DNA of 64,000 nt from Acidobacteriota bacterium (GTDB taxonomy: Bacteria > Acidobacteriota > Thermoanaerobaculia > Multivoradales > JBCCEF01). Of the stretch, positions 8,233 through 16,551 are shown one piece after another. The translations under genes and the position numbers were made by a program. A model generated the notes under the pieces. That model was not told the DNA's origin. It worked only from the letters and a program-made list of their open reading frames with translations, and searched no databases. The stretch is taken from positions 124,001-188,000 of the forward strand of contig JBCCEF010000004.1 in assembly GCA_039030395.1 (NCBI GenBank). Reading direction: 5' to 3'. Within the stretch, counting starts at the first letter, position 1. Each line of letters opens with the position of its first letter.

Positions 8233-11200
8233 GGCGCCTGATCCACTGGTTCGCCAGCAACGGCGTCGCCGCCAACTTGCTGATGGTGCTGATCATCGCC
8301 CTCGGGGTGATGGCCGCCCTCACCTTGCGGCAAGAGGTCTTCCCGGAGTTTTCGGCGGATCGCGTGTCGGTGGTGGTGCCCTATCCGGGGGCGGCGCCGG
8401 AGGAAGTGGAAGAGGGTATCGTCATCCGCGTCGAGGAGGCGATCCAGGACCTCCAGGGAAGCAAGAAGATCACCTCCACGGCCTCCGAGAATGTCGGTTC
8501 GGTGATGGTGGAGCTGGCCCGCGGCGCCGATGCCCAGAAGCTCCTCAACGAGATCAAGAGCCGGGTTGACGCCATCGACACCTTCCCGGACGAGGCCGAG
8601 GAGCCGGTGATCGAAGAGCTGGTGATCCGCCGCCAGGTGATCAACGTCGCCGTTGCCGGCGCGGCCGACGAAAAGGTTCTCAAGCGTTTGGCGGAGCGCG
8701 TGAGGGACGACATCACGGCGCTGCCGGGGATCACCCAGGTGGAGCTGGCCGCCATCCGGCCGGACGAGATCTCGATCGAGGTTTCGGAGCAGGCACTGCG
8801 GCGCTACGGCCTGACCTTCGACGAAGTGGCCATGGCGCTCCGCCGCTCGTCCCTCGATCTACCCGGCGGCGAGATTGAGACCCGCGGCGGTGAGATCCTG
8901 TTGCGCACGGAGGGACAGGCCTACGAGCGCGAAGAGTTCGAGCGGTTGCCGGTCAAAGCCCTGCCGGACGGCCGGCGCCTGCTGGTCGAGGACGTAGCGA
9001 CGGTGGTCGACGGCTTTGCCGACACGGATGTCGCGGCGCGCTTCAACGGCGATCCGACGGCGCTGGTGCAGGTTTTCCGGGTCGGCGAACAGAGCGCCAT
9101 TTACGTCGCCGATACGGTCAAGGACTACGTGGCGAGCGCTCAGGGGCGGATGCCCGCGGGAATCTCCCTCACCGCCTGGCAGGACGACAGCCAGATATTG
9201 CGCAGCCGTTTGGGCTTGCTGGTGCGCTCCGGCCGCGCCGGCTTCGTGCTGGTGTTCTTGACGTTGGCCCTCTTCCTGCGCCTGAAGCTCGCCGGCTGGA
9301 CCACCCTCGGCATCCCGATTTCCTTCCTGGGCGCCGTCGCCCTGATGCCGGTGTTCGACCTTTCGATCAATCTCATCTCGCTGTTCGCCTTCATCATCGT
9401 CCTCGGCATCGTGGTGGACGACGCCATCGTGGTGGGCGAAAACATCTACTCGGAGTTCGAGGGCGGCAAGGAAGGCCTGCAGGCGGCGGTGGACGGCGCC
9501 CACCGGGTGGCCAAGCCGGTGACCTTCGCCATTCTCACCTCGGTCGCGGCCTTCGCGCCGCTTCTGAATGTGCCCGGCAACGTCGGCAAGATCATGCGGG
9601 TGATTCCGATCATCGTCATCGTTACGCTGGTCTTCTCGCTGATCGAGTCGCTGCTGGTTCTGCCGAACCACCTGTCGCACCTGTCCCACGCCAAGGAGCA
9701 GAAGGCCTCGGCTCTGCGTCTGCGCTGGCGGCGGTTGCAGCAGCGCTTCGCTTCCGCCCTGGCGCGCGTCGCGGAGCGCTACTACCGGCCGGCCCTCTCC
9801 CGTGCCCTCGAATGGCGCTACATGGTGATCGCCTCGTCCTTGGCCCTGTTGCTGATCACCTTCGCGGTGGTGCAGGGCGGCTGGATTCGCTTCAATTTCC
9901 TGCCGCCGACGGAGGCGGACAACGTGGTGGCGATTCTCGAAATGCCCCAGGGCACGCCCTCGGAGCTGACCACCGGAGCGGTGCGGGCGCTGGAGGAGGC
10001 GGCCTTCCGGATGCTCGAAGAAGTGGAGGAAGAGACCGGCGAGAGCGTCTACCGCAACGTCTCTACCACCCTCGGGGCGCAGCCGTTCCGCACCGACCAG
10101 AGCCGCGGCGCCGGCGGCGTCGGCCAGGACTATTCCGGTGGCCATCTCGGCGAGATCAACATCGAACTCGAGCCGGCGGAGGAGCGCACCATCACCAGTC
10201 CGGAGCTGGCCGTCCGCTGGCGTCAAGCCGCCGGGGCGATCCCCGGCGCCGAGAGCCTGACCTTCAGTTCCGCCCTGTTCTCGGCCGGTGAGCCGATCAA
10301 CGTGCAGCTCTCCGGTGCCGACGGCGAACGCCTGCAGGAGGTGGCGGATCGCCTCAAGGCGGCCATTGCCGAGTACCCCGGAGTCCAGGACATCGCGGAC
10401 TCCTACCGCGCCGGCAAGCAGGAGATCGAGCTGGGGATCACCGCCGAGGGCGAAGCCGTCGGTCTCACCTTGAGCGATCTCGGGCGGCAGGTGCGCCAGG
10501 CCTTCTACGGCGAAGAGGCGCAGCGCATTCAGCGCGGCCGCGAGGACGTGCGGGTGATGGTGCGCTTCCCGCAGGCCGATCGCCGTTCCTTGGCCGATCT
10601 CGAAGAGATGCGCATCCGCACGCCGGACGGCCGTAGCGTGCCCTTCAGCACCGTCGCCGAAGCATCGCTGTCGCGCGGTCCAGCGTCCATTCAGCGCACC
10701 GACCTCCGGCAGGTGGTGAGCGTGACGGCGGATGTCGATCTCAACGAAGGCAACCCGACGGAGATCTTGAATGACCTCACCGGCTCGGTGCTGCCGGCGA
10801 TGTTGGCGGATTACCCGGACGTGCGCTACTCCCTGGAAGGCGAGCAGCAGGAGCAGCGCGAGACCATCAGCGGTTTGGTGCGCGGCTTCGGCATCGCGCT
10901 CCTCGCCATCTACGCCCTCTTGGCGATCCCCTTCCGTTCCTACTTCCAGCCGCTCATCGTGATGAGTTCCATCCCCTTCGGCCTGATCGGCGCCGTGGCG
11001 GGCCATGTGCTGATGGGCATCAACCTGAGCATGCTGTCCTTCTTCGGCATCGTCGCCCTCACCGGTGTGGTGGTCAACGACAGCCTGGTGATGGTGGACT
11101 GGATCAACGAGAAGTTCCGCGGCGGCACGCCGCTCCTGGACTCCATCCGCCAAGCCGGTGTCGATCGCTTCCGACCCATCCTCTTGACCTCGCTGACCAC

Positions 11201-11432
11201 CTTCGCTGGGCTCCTACCGCTGCTGCTGGAAAAGAGCATGCAGGCCCAGTTCTTGATCCCCATGGCCTGCTCCCTGGCCTTCGGGGTGCTCTTCGCCACC
11301 TTCATCACACTGGTGCTGGTGCCGGTGCTCTACAGCATCCTGGAGGACATCAAGGGCCTCTTCCAGCGCTCCCAAATGGAGCGGGACGAGGCGGAAGACG
11401 GAGGCGAGACGACCCTGGCGACGGCGACTTGA
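8229..11432 (+). CDS. RND efflux permease
   Basis: A complete 1067-residue RND pump with a GTG start at 8229 inside the adaptor stop (GTGA). Expected features are present: the first TM (VAANLLMVLIIALGVMAAL), the porter motif PYPGAAPEEVEEGI, TM4 with the proton-relay pair (IVVDDAIVVGENIYSEFE), and the repeated second half (TGVVVNDSLVMVDWIN, RFRPILLTSLTTFAGLLPLL). The length is normal for the family. The acidic tail after TM12 is short. It belongs to the four-gene tetR-OMF-adaptor-permease operon. An ordinary hydrophobe or amphiphile exporter is likely, but the substrate is unknown. Confidence 0.95.
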   Translation: MRRLIHWFASNGVAANLLMVLIIALGVMAALTLRQEVFPEFSADRVSVVVPYPGAAPEEVEEGIVIRVEEAIQDLQGSKKITSTASENVGSVMVELARGADAQKLLNEIKSRVDAIDTFPDEAEEPVIEELVIRRQVINVAVAGAADEKVLKRLAERVRDDITALPGITQVELAAIRPDEISIEVSEQALRRYGLTFDEVAMALRRSSLDLPGGEIETRGGEILLRTEGQAYEREEFERLPVKALPDGRRLLVEDVATVVDGFADTDVAARFNGDPTALVQVFRVGEQSAIYVADTVKDYVASAQGRMPAGISLTAWQDDSQILRSRLGLLVRSGRAGFVLVFLTLALFLRLKLAGWTTLGIPISFLGAVALMPVFDLSINLISLFAFIIVLGIVVDDAIVVGENIYSEFEGGKEGLQAAVDGAHRVAKPVTFAILTSVAAFAPLLNVPGNVGKIMRVIPIIVIVTLVFSLIESLLVLPNHLSHLSHAKEQKASALRLRWRRLQQRFASALARVAERYYRPALSRALEWRYMVIASSLALLLITFAVVQGGWIRFNFLPPTEADNVVAILEMPQGTPSELTTGAVRALEEAAFRMLEEVEEETGESVYRNVSTTLGAQPFRTDQSRGAGGVGQDYSGGHLGEINIELEPAEERTITSPELAVRWRQAAGAIPGAESLTFSSALFSAGEPINVQLSGADGERLQEVADRLKAAIAEYPGVQDIADSYRAGKQEIELGITAEGEAVGLTLSDLGRQVRQAFYGEEAQRIQRGREDVRVMVRFPQADRRSLADLEEMRIRTPDGRSVPFSTVAEASLSRGPASIQRTDLRQVVSVTADVDLNEGNPTEILNDLTGSVLPAMLADYPDVRYSLEGEQQEQRETISGLVRGFGIALLAIYALLAIPFRSYFQPLIVMSSIPFGLIGAVAGHVLMGINLSMLSFFGIVALTGVVVNDSLVMVDWINEKFRGGTPLLDSIRQAGVDRFRPILLTSLTTFAGLLPLLLEKSMQAQFLIPMACSLAFGVLFATFITLVLVPVLYSILEDIKGLFQRSQMERDEAEDGGETTLATAT

Positions 11433-11479
11433 CAACGCCGGTGAAAACGGCGGGAGGGTAGCTCTTTCGATAGATATCG

Positions 11480-11509
11480 TTGACAGTGCGGTCTCTTATG
11501 AGACATAAT
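11480..11509 (+). promoter_or_regulatory. promoter of the redoxin-monooxygenase/TetR operon
   Basis: -35 TTGACA (11480-11485), 18-base spacer, -10 CATAAT (11504-11509). The start codon of the first gene is 56 bases downstream of the -10. The -10 lies inside the palindrome array at 11491-11516. Confidence 0.7.
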
Positions 11510-11516
11510 TGTCTCA
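11491..11516. promoter_or_regulatory. double overlapping palindrome, putative TetR operator
   Basis: GTCTC-TTAT-GAGAC (11491-11504) overlaps TGAGACA-TAAT-TGTCTCA (11499-11516, perfect seven-base arms). Both cover the spacer and -10 of the promoter. The last gene of the operon (13654) encodes a TetR protein, so autoregulation is the natural hypothesis. Confidence 0.7.
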
Positions 11517-11564
11517 ATCTACTGATCGCGCCCCTCGGGGCGCCTCGGCTACCGGAGATTCGAC

Positions 11565-13529
11565 ATGCAACACGACCCGCGCTTGCCAGCTTTGTCTCCT
11601 GCGATCGCAATCCTCTTCGCTTTGATCGTCGGCCTGGTGGCGGCCGTGGCGGCCGAGCACCAACACCTCGGTCATGAGAGCCACCGGACGGTGGCGGAAT
11701 CTCAGGTCGCCCAGCCCCACGGTCTGGCCGAAACCACGTCGGTCATCGGCCTGCGACTGCAGACCGTCGACGGGGAAGTCGTCCACCTCGGACTCACGGA
11801 CGACAGCCGCCCCGTCGCCGTGGTCTTTCTCAACGACGGCTGCACGATCTCGCGGCGCTATGTACGGCGACTCAACGAACTGGCCGAACTCGCCGGCAAG
11901 GCCGGCGTCGACTTCTTTACCGTGGTTTCGAATCCGGCGATCACCTGGCAGGCGGCGCGGTCCTTTCGCGACGAATACCAGCTCCACGTCCCGTTGCTCT
12001 TCGACGCCAACGGCGAGCTGGCGCGGCAGCTCGAGCCACAGACCGTGCCGTCGGCCTTCGTCGTGGATCTGGCAGGGCGGATCACCTACCGCGGGCGTAT
12101 CGACGACCGATTCCCGGCGCTGACGAAAGCTCGTCGAGAAGCTCGCAGCCACGATCTGCTGCGCGCCATCGAAGCGGTCGCTGCAGGCCGGGTCGAGCAC
12201 CCGGTCGCCACCCCAGCGGTGGGTTGCGTCTTCAACGGCTGGCCGGAAACCGAGGCCACACCGACCTACACCTCCAATATCGCACCGATCCTCGACGCGA
12301 ACTGCGTCGAATGCCATCGGCCGGGGGGCGTCGCCCCGTTCGCGCTCGATGACTACGGCGCCGCCAAGCGCTGGTCGACGATGACCGCGGCGGTGACCCG
12401 TGCCGGCCTGATGCCGCCGTGGTCGGCCGAGCGCGATTTCGGCCACTTTCGCCAAGAACGTTTTCTGAGCCCCGAACAGATCGGACTGCTGAGTGCTTGG
12501 GCCAGTGCCGGCGCCCCCTTGGGAGAACCCGCAATGCGGCTGCCGAAGCCGACCTTTGAAACGTCTGAGTGGCAGCTAGGGCCGCCGGACCTCGAGCTCA
12601 CCATGCCGGCGGCCTTCTCGGTACCGGCGGACGGCGAAGACATCTACCGCTATTTCGTCCTGCCGATGGGAGAACTCGATGACGCGGTCGTGGTGGCGAT
12701 GGACTTCAAGCCTGGCGACGCTTCGGTCGTCCACCATTGCAATTACTTCGTCGACTATTCGGGCCGCGCCCGCCGGCTCGACCGGCGCGATCCCGGGCCC
12801 GGCTTTTCGGTTTTCGGTACCGGCGGCTTCATGTCCTACGACGGCGCCAACGCGTTGGGCGCCTGGGCACCGGGCGTCGGTCCCTACCGCCTCCCCACCG
12901 GCCGCGGTTTCGACCTGCCCGGCGGCGGCGACATCGTCCTCGAAGTCCACTACCACCTGACCGGCAAGCCGACGATGGACCAAAGCTCAATCGCCTTCTA
13001 TTTCGCCGACGAGCCGGTCGAGCGGGGTGTCACCGGATTGATGGTCGGCACCCAGGATGTCGACATTCCAGCCGGGGAGGCCCACTACTGGAGGCGAGTG
13101 ACGATGGAGGTCCCGGTCGACATGGAGTTGGTCGACATCTCGCCGCACATGCACTATCTAGGGCGCGAGGCGCGAGTGGTTGCCAAATTGCCCGACGGCG
13201 AAGAACTGCCGTTGCTTCACGTCACCGACTGGGACCTGCGATGGCAGGGAATCTACACCTATCGACAACCGCAGCTGATCCCCGCCGGCAGCACCCTGGA
13301 AGCCCTGTTTCGCTTCGACAACTCGTCGAGTAACTCGGTCAATCCGAACTCCCCGCCGCGGCGCGTCAAATGGGGCTGGGGGTCGGACCAGGAGATGGCG
13401 GAACTCTATTTGACGGTGATCCAGGAGGACCGTCGTGCGGTCGCAAAGCTGCGGCGTGCCTCACGGGCGGCATGGCAGCGCCCAGCGGATCTCGATGGCG
13501 CCCAACACGCCCAGGGAGCCGGTCGGTGA
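11565..13529 (+). CDS. secreted redoxin / cytochrome c / copper monooxygenase-like fusion
   Basis: A 654-residue exported three-part protein. After an N-terminal hydrophobic signal and a His-rich stretch (EHQHLGHESH), residues about 60-205 form an AhpC/TlpA-type thioredoxin fold (VAVVFLNDGCTISRRYV), with only one Cys at the usual active-site position. Residues about 235-300 hold a single haem-binding C247-V-E-C250-H251 in a planctomycete-type cytochrome context (ILDANCVECHRPGGVAPF). The C-terminal 350 residues resemble the ascorbate-dependent type II copper monooxygenase fold, with His clusters at VVHHCNYF, VHYHLTG and ISPHMHYLG. Electron relay from thiol or haem to copper is inference. The stop overlaps the next ORF by one base. 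Confidence 0.85.
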   Translation: MQHDPRLPALSPAIAILFALIVGLVAAVAAEHQHLGHESHRTVAESQVAQPHGLAETTSVIGLRLQTVDGEVVHLGLTDDSRPVAVVFLNDGCTISRRYVRRLNELAELAGKAGVDFFTVVSNPAITWQAARSFRDEYQLHVPLLFDANGELARQLEPQTVPSAFVVDLAGRITYRGRIDDRFPALTKARREARSHDLLRAIEAVAAGRVEHPVATPAVGCVFNGWPETEATPTYTSNIAPILDANCVECHRPGGVAPFALDDYGAAKRWSTMTAAVTRAGLMPPWSAERDFGHFRQERFLSPEQIGLLSAWASAGAPLGEPAMRLPKPTFETSEWQLGPPDLELTMPAAFSVPADGEDIYRYFVLPMGELDDAVVVAMDFKPGDASVVHHCNYFVDYSGRARRLDRRDPGPGFSVFGTGGFMSYDGANALGAWAPGVGPYRLPTGRGFDLPGGGDIVLEVHYHLTGKPTMDQSSIAFYFADEPVERGVTGLMVGTQDVDIPAGEAHYWRRVTMEVPVDMELVDISPHMHYLGREARVVAKLPDGEELPLLHVTDWDLRWQGIYTYRQPQLIPAGSTLEALFRFDNSSSNSVNPNSPPRRVKWGWGSDQEMAELYLTVIQEDRRAVAKLRRASRAAWQRPADLDGAQHAQGAGR

Positions 13530-13657
13530 TGCCCAAGGAAATGCCAGTCTTGCCCCTCGAGCCGTACATCTTCGAGGAGTGGTTTCGCCGCGAGCAGGAG
13601 CTGATCTTCGCCGGAGTGGCTCTGCCCGAGGGCTGCTTCGAGGAGCCGGCACCTTGA
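13529..13657 (+). CDS. 42-residue peptide between the fusion gene and tetR
   Basis: A small ORF starting at an ATG that shares one base with the upstream stop (TGATG) and ending in a TGA that overlaps the TTG start of tetR by four bases. The peptide begins MPKEMPVLPLEPYIFEEWF and is acidic, with one Cys and no signal or membrane segment. I do not recognise it. The main support is the tight coupling on both sides. A cytoplasmic accessory to the TetR, or merely a translation-coupling leader, are both possible. Confidence 0.55.
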   Translation: MPKEMPVLPLEPYIFEEWFRREQELIFAGVALPEGCFEEPAP

Positions 13658-14223
13658 GGAGCCGCACCCAAAGAGGACCCCGCCGCTCAACCCGCGAGGC
13701 GATTCTCGACACTGCGGCGTTGGTCCTGACCGAGTCTCCGAGTGCCTCGATGGCTGCTTTGGCGCAGGCTGCGGGAGTCGGCCGGGCGACGCTCTATCGT
13801 CACTTTCCGTCGCGCGAAGAGCTGGTCAAGGAACTCTCCCTCGAGGCGATTCGGCTGACCGATGAGGCAACCGCGCCGGTCTTCGAGCGCTATCAGAATG
13901 CAGCGACGGCCCTGCGGGAGATGATCGAAGCACTGGTTCCCTTCGGCGATCGCTACCATTTTCTGGCCAACGAGACCCAAGCGGGCGCCGATCCGCAAGT
14001 TGCCAGCGAGACCAACCGCCAACTCAGCGAGCTGGCCGCCTTCGTCGACCAGGCCAAGACGGAGGGTTTCTTTGCCGACGACTTGCCTACCGAATGGATC
14101 GTCGCCGTGATCGACTCTTCGATCTGGGCCGCCTGGCACAGCATCCATCGCGGCGTCATGGCACCGGGTGACGCCGCCCGGTTGGTTTATCGCACTCTGG
14201 TCGACGGCCTTCGCCAACGCTAG
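13654..14223 (+). CDS. TetR-family repressor, probable autoregulator
   Basis: A 189-residue regulator with a clear N-terminal HTH (STREAILDTAALVLTESP, followed by MAALAQAAGVGRATLYRHF-PSREELVKEL). No ATG fits the domain boundary. The TTG at 13654 overlaps the preceding small ORF stop (TTGA), and the frame continues straight into the basic segment RSRTQRGPRRSTRE, so I take it as the start. The C-terminal domain resembles the TetR_C group found in small polyketide or alcohol-responsive regulators, but no ligand can be named. The likely operator is the palindrome array at 11491-11516. Confidence 0.85.
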   Translation: MRSRTQRGPRRSTREAILDTAALVLTESPSASMAALAQAAGVGRATLYRHFPSREELVKELSLEAIRLTDEATAPVFERYQNAATALREMIEALVPFGDRYHFLANETQAGADPQVASETNRQLSELAAFVDQAKTEGFFADDLPTEWIVAVIDSSIWAAWHSIHRGVMAPGDAARLVYRTLVDGLRQR

Positions 14224-14282
14224 GCCTGCCTGCTTTCCGAGCTGTCAAAGTGGAGCGGGATTTCGAGGCCCTCGTGTAGTCT

Positions 14283-15800
14283 CTAGTGGTTCCTGACGGC
14301 CTGTTTCTGGGCGAGTACGAGGCAAACGCCTTTGGGTCCCTCTAGTACCTTCAAGACGGAGATATTGAGCCTTGAGGTCAGTTCTCGGAGAAATGAGTCT
14401 CGGTCGTAGTGATGAACGACCGACAGCTTGACATCTTTTATTTCTTTTCGTCCGATTGTGGCTGCGGAGTAGATAGAGAGAATACTTGTTGTATTGGGGA
14501 CGACGCTGAGGTCGGTAACTGGGGTGTAGCTGAGCTTTTCGGGGTCGAAGGGAACATTGAAGCAAGCGAGCGGAGTAAAGTCATGTTCCTTATTCGCGGT
14601 GAAATTCAGGCTTGAGTCGTCCGGCAGGGCTGGCGCGGTGTTGAATTCCAGAAGCAGTAGGTCGCCGTCCAGCATGGCGTCTCCGAGCACGTCAAAGAGC
14701 TTCGACTCATCTGCGTTGCCGATGGTGTTTCCTAGTAATGAGAATAGATTCCTGGCTGGACGATCCTCATAAAACTTTTGAAGTTCTTCAAGTTTGGTGT
14801 AGTCGGCGACCAAGGCCTTGACGCGAACGCTAGAAAGTCGGGGGATTCCCCTAAGGGCGGCCCGAACGGCGCGAACTAGAAGGGCATCGCTAATATCGAT
14901 TGGGTAGTAATAGAGCAATTCGTGTCGAGATAGATGAGAGATGAGCGCGAGAAGAATTACGTTGTCCTTGACGCCGTTTCCGCTACCTACGCTGACGATG
15001 TCGACCTCTGGAGAATCGTTCGCGCGAATGATCTCCAAGGCGATCTCGTGGATGTTCTTGCGGAGTTGTCGTAGCGATTGTCGGTAGAAATCATACTGCT
15101 TATGGTTGCACACCTGGAGCCAGTGCGTACTTCCTTGGGGTGGCCAGTATAGGAACTTGGTAGGAAGAAGTTCTCCACTGAGGACGCTCCTCCTGAGTGA
15201 GTCGAGGTAGTCATGTCGATCCTCTGCTACATGAATACCTGCATCAGCAAACACCTTGATGTCTTCTGTGCTTCCTCGGGAGAGAACTCCTTTGACACGC
15301 TGTGAGACCTTGTGGGTCCTTGGCCCCATCTGTGCGATGGCGACTCTAACTTTGTTGCAGGCAGGTCCGAGTTCTACCCCGATGTCATGGGCCGATTCGA
15401 GGCACTTTGAGTAATCGAAATTTGCCGTTGTAATTCCGAGAAGATCGCTTGGAAATCTGAGGCACTTCTCAGTCCCTGTGGCGAATAGGACGAATGACCG
15501 ATCTGTGCCAAGTCGACCCATAAAGAGGCCCAGTTCGAAAATGACGTTGTCGCGAGTGGTTAGAAGCTTCTCTTCGCGATGCTCGAGCGCGTCGTCTGGG
15601 GAGAAGACAAAGACGGCAAAATCAGCTCGATCTACCTCCCGCTGGAGCGTGTCCAGGGCGGTTCGAGACAGGTCAAAGCGAACCTGGTTCCAGACCCTTA
15701 CGTCGGCATCGTGTTCTAGAGCGTCCTGAATTGCATATGCAAATCTACGCGACTCGTGAGATGAGCCTACGAATACTACGGATTTCTTCTTGTTCGACAT
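14283..15800 (-). CDS. TIR-like domain fused to EgtD-like methyltransferase
   Basis: A 505-residue two-domain cytoplasmic protein. Residues about 6-130 match the TIR-like nucleotide-binding family seen in CBASS Cap12 and Pycsar effectors (VVFVGSSHESRRFAYAIQDA; FAVFVFSPDD; TTRDNVIFELGLFMGRLG, with Glu89 at the expected NADase position). Residues about 190-500 look like the histidine N-alpha-methyltransferase (EgtD, Methyltransf_33) fold: a SAM-binding glycine motif (IVSVGSGNG, 269-276), YYYPIDIS (297-304), LLGNTIGN (355-362) and LLLLEFNT (381-388). It is a lone gene on the minus strand. Two hand-counted 60-base lines (from 14461 and 15061) are each 50% G+C, well below its neighbours, which suggests transfer. 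A role in phage defence is inferred from the TIR family only. Confidence 0.85.
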   Translation of the reverse strand: MSNKKKSVVFVGSSHESRRFAYAIQDALEHDADVRVWNQVRFDLSRTALDTLQREVDRADFAVFVFSPDDALEHREEKLLTTRDNVIFELGLFMGRLGTDRSFVLFATGTEKCLRFPSDLLGITTANFDYSKCLESAHDIGVELGPACNKVRVAIAQMGPRTHKVSQRVKGVLSRGSTEDIKVFADAGIHVAEDRHDYLDSLRRSVLSGELLPTKFLYWPPQGSTHWLQVCNHKQYDFYRQSLRQLRKNIHEIALEIIRANDSPEVDIVSVGSGNGVKDNVILLALISHLSRHELLYYYPIDISDALLVRAVRAALRGIPRLSSVRVKALVADYTKLEELQKFYEDRPARNLFSLLGNTIGNADESKLFDVLGDAMLDGDLLLLEFNTAPALPDDSSLNFTANKEHDFTPLACFNVPFDPEKLSYTPVTDLSVVPNTTSILSIYSAATIGRKEIKDVKLSVVHHYDRDSFLRELTSRLNISVLKVLEGPKGVCLVLAQKQAVRNH

Positions 15801-16551
15801 CTCTTTCTCTTCCTTCCGACCACCGGACCATCCGGCGAACCAGCACGCCAGCAGGTTGTTGACTCCGTCACGCGGTCCGCTTGGAATGATCGCTCATAGA
15901 ACTTCTCGTGGTACTCAGAGCCTAGGAGCTTCACCCTGCTTGTATTCTTCTACGAATCCAGCTTGGCTGCCCGCCGAGCCTGCGTCTGGGACCACCCTTC
16001 TCAAGCTCGCGGCCAGAGCGCTCGGGCCAGCGTCGGTGCGGTTTCACCCTTCGAGTCTTTAGGGCGCTCTAGCGCAACACTTTCCAAGGATTCTATCCAG
16101 TTTTCTAGCGAAGGCGAACCTGCGAAGACCGGCAGGTCCGGCGGATGTCAAAGTCGCTCTCGTGGCCCTGGTGTCCTACGACCGGATGCAGTCACCGACC
16201 AGGGGTTACTCTCCTTCACCTTCAGGACCATTGTCGGCGCCTACGTGGTGCCGGCGGAAAACCTCGACACGGCGCTCTACGACGTCGCCCGCCGGCAGCT
16301 CTCTTTTTTGCGTGCGCCGAGCTTGCACCATTTACGTCCGAAGGGTCTCGTCGATCTCCTCCCGCCGTCTTGCGGTGTTGCCTTCCTCGGTGGGTACCAG
16401 GTTGGGCACCCTCGACCCGCCACTTTGAGGGATGGCGCTTCCTAGAGTAAGGAGTCGGGTCGAGCTGCGAGTCCTACCCATTGCTTGTGGGATCAGACCC
16501 AGATTGCGGTGTCGAACGGTGGGTATCTTTGACGGGAGAACGGGGGGTGCC
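15801..16551. other. about 750 bases with no recognisable gene
   Basis: The stretch separates the TIR-methyltransferase gene from the coiled-coil protein gene. Composition is intermediate and several short open frames exist. None has a start with a ribosome site or a family signature. One frame around 16195-16390 gives a protein-like run (GAYVVPAENLDTALYDVA) that could be a decayed gene fragment, but I cannot name it. The promoter of the minus-strand TIR gene must lie in the first part. Confidence 0.5.

Noticed and set aside
8859-11153. 764-codon minus-strand open frame opposite the second RND permease
   Set aside because: No family signature, His/Arg/Asp-rich shadow composition, and full overlap with a clear RND gene.
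15963-16445. 160-codon plus-strand open frame in the spacer after the TIR gene
   Set aside because: No ribosome site, biased N-terminal half and no recognised family; kept only as a possible decayed fragment.
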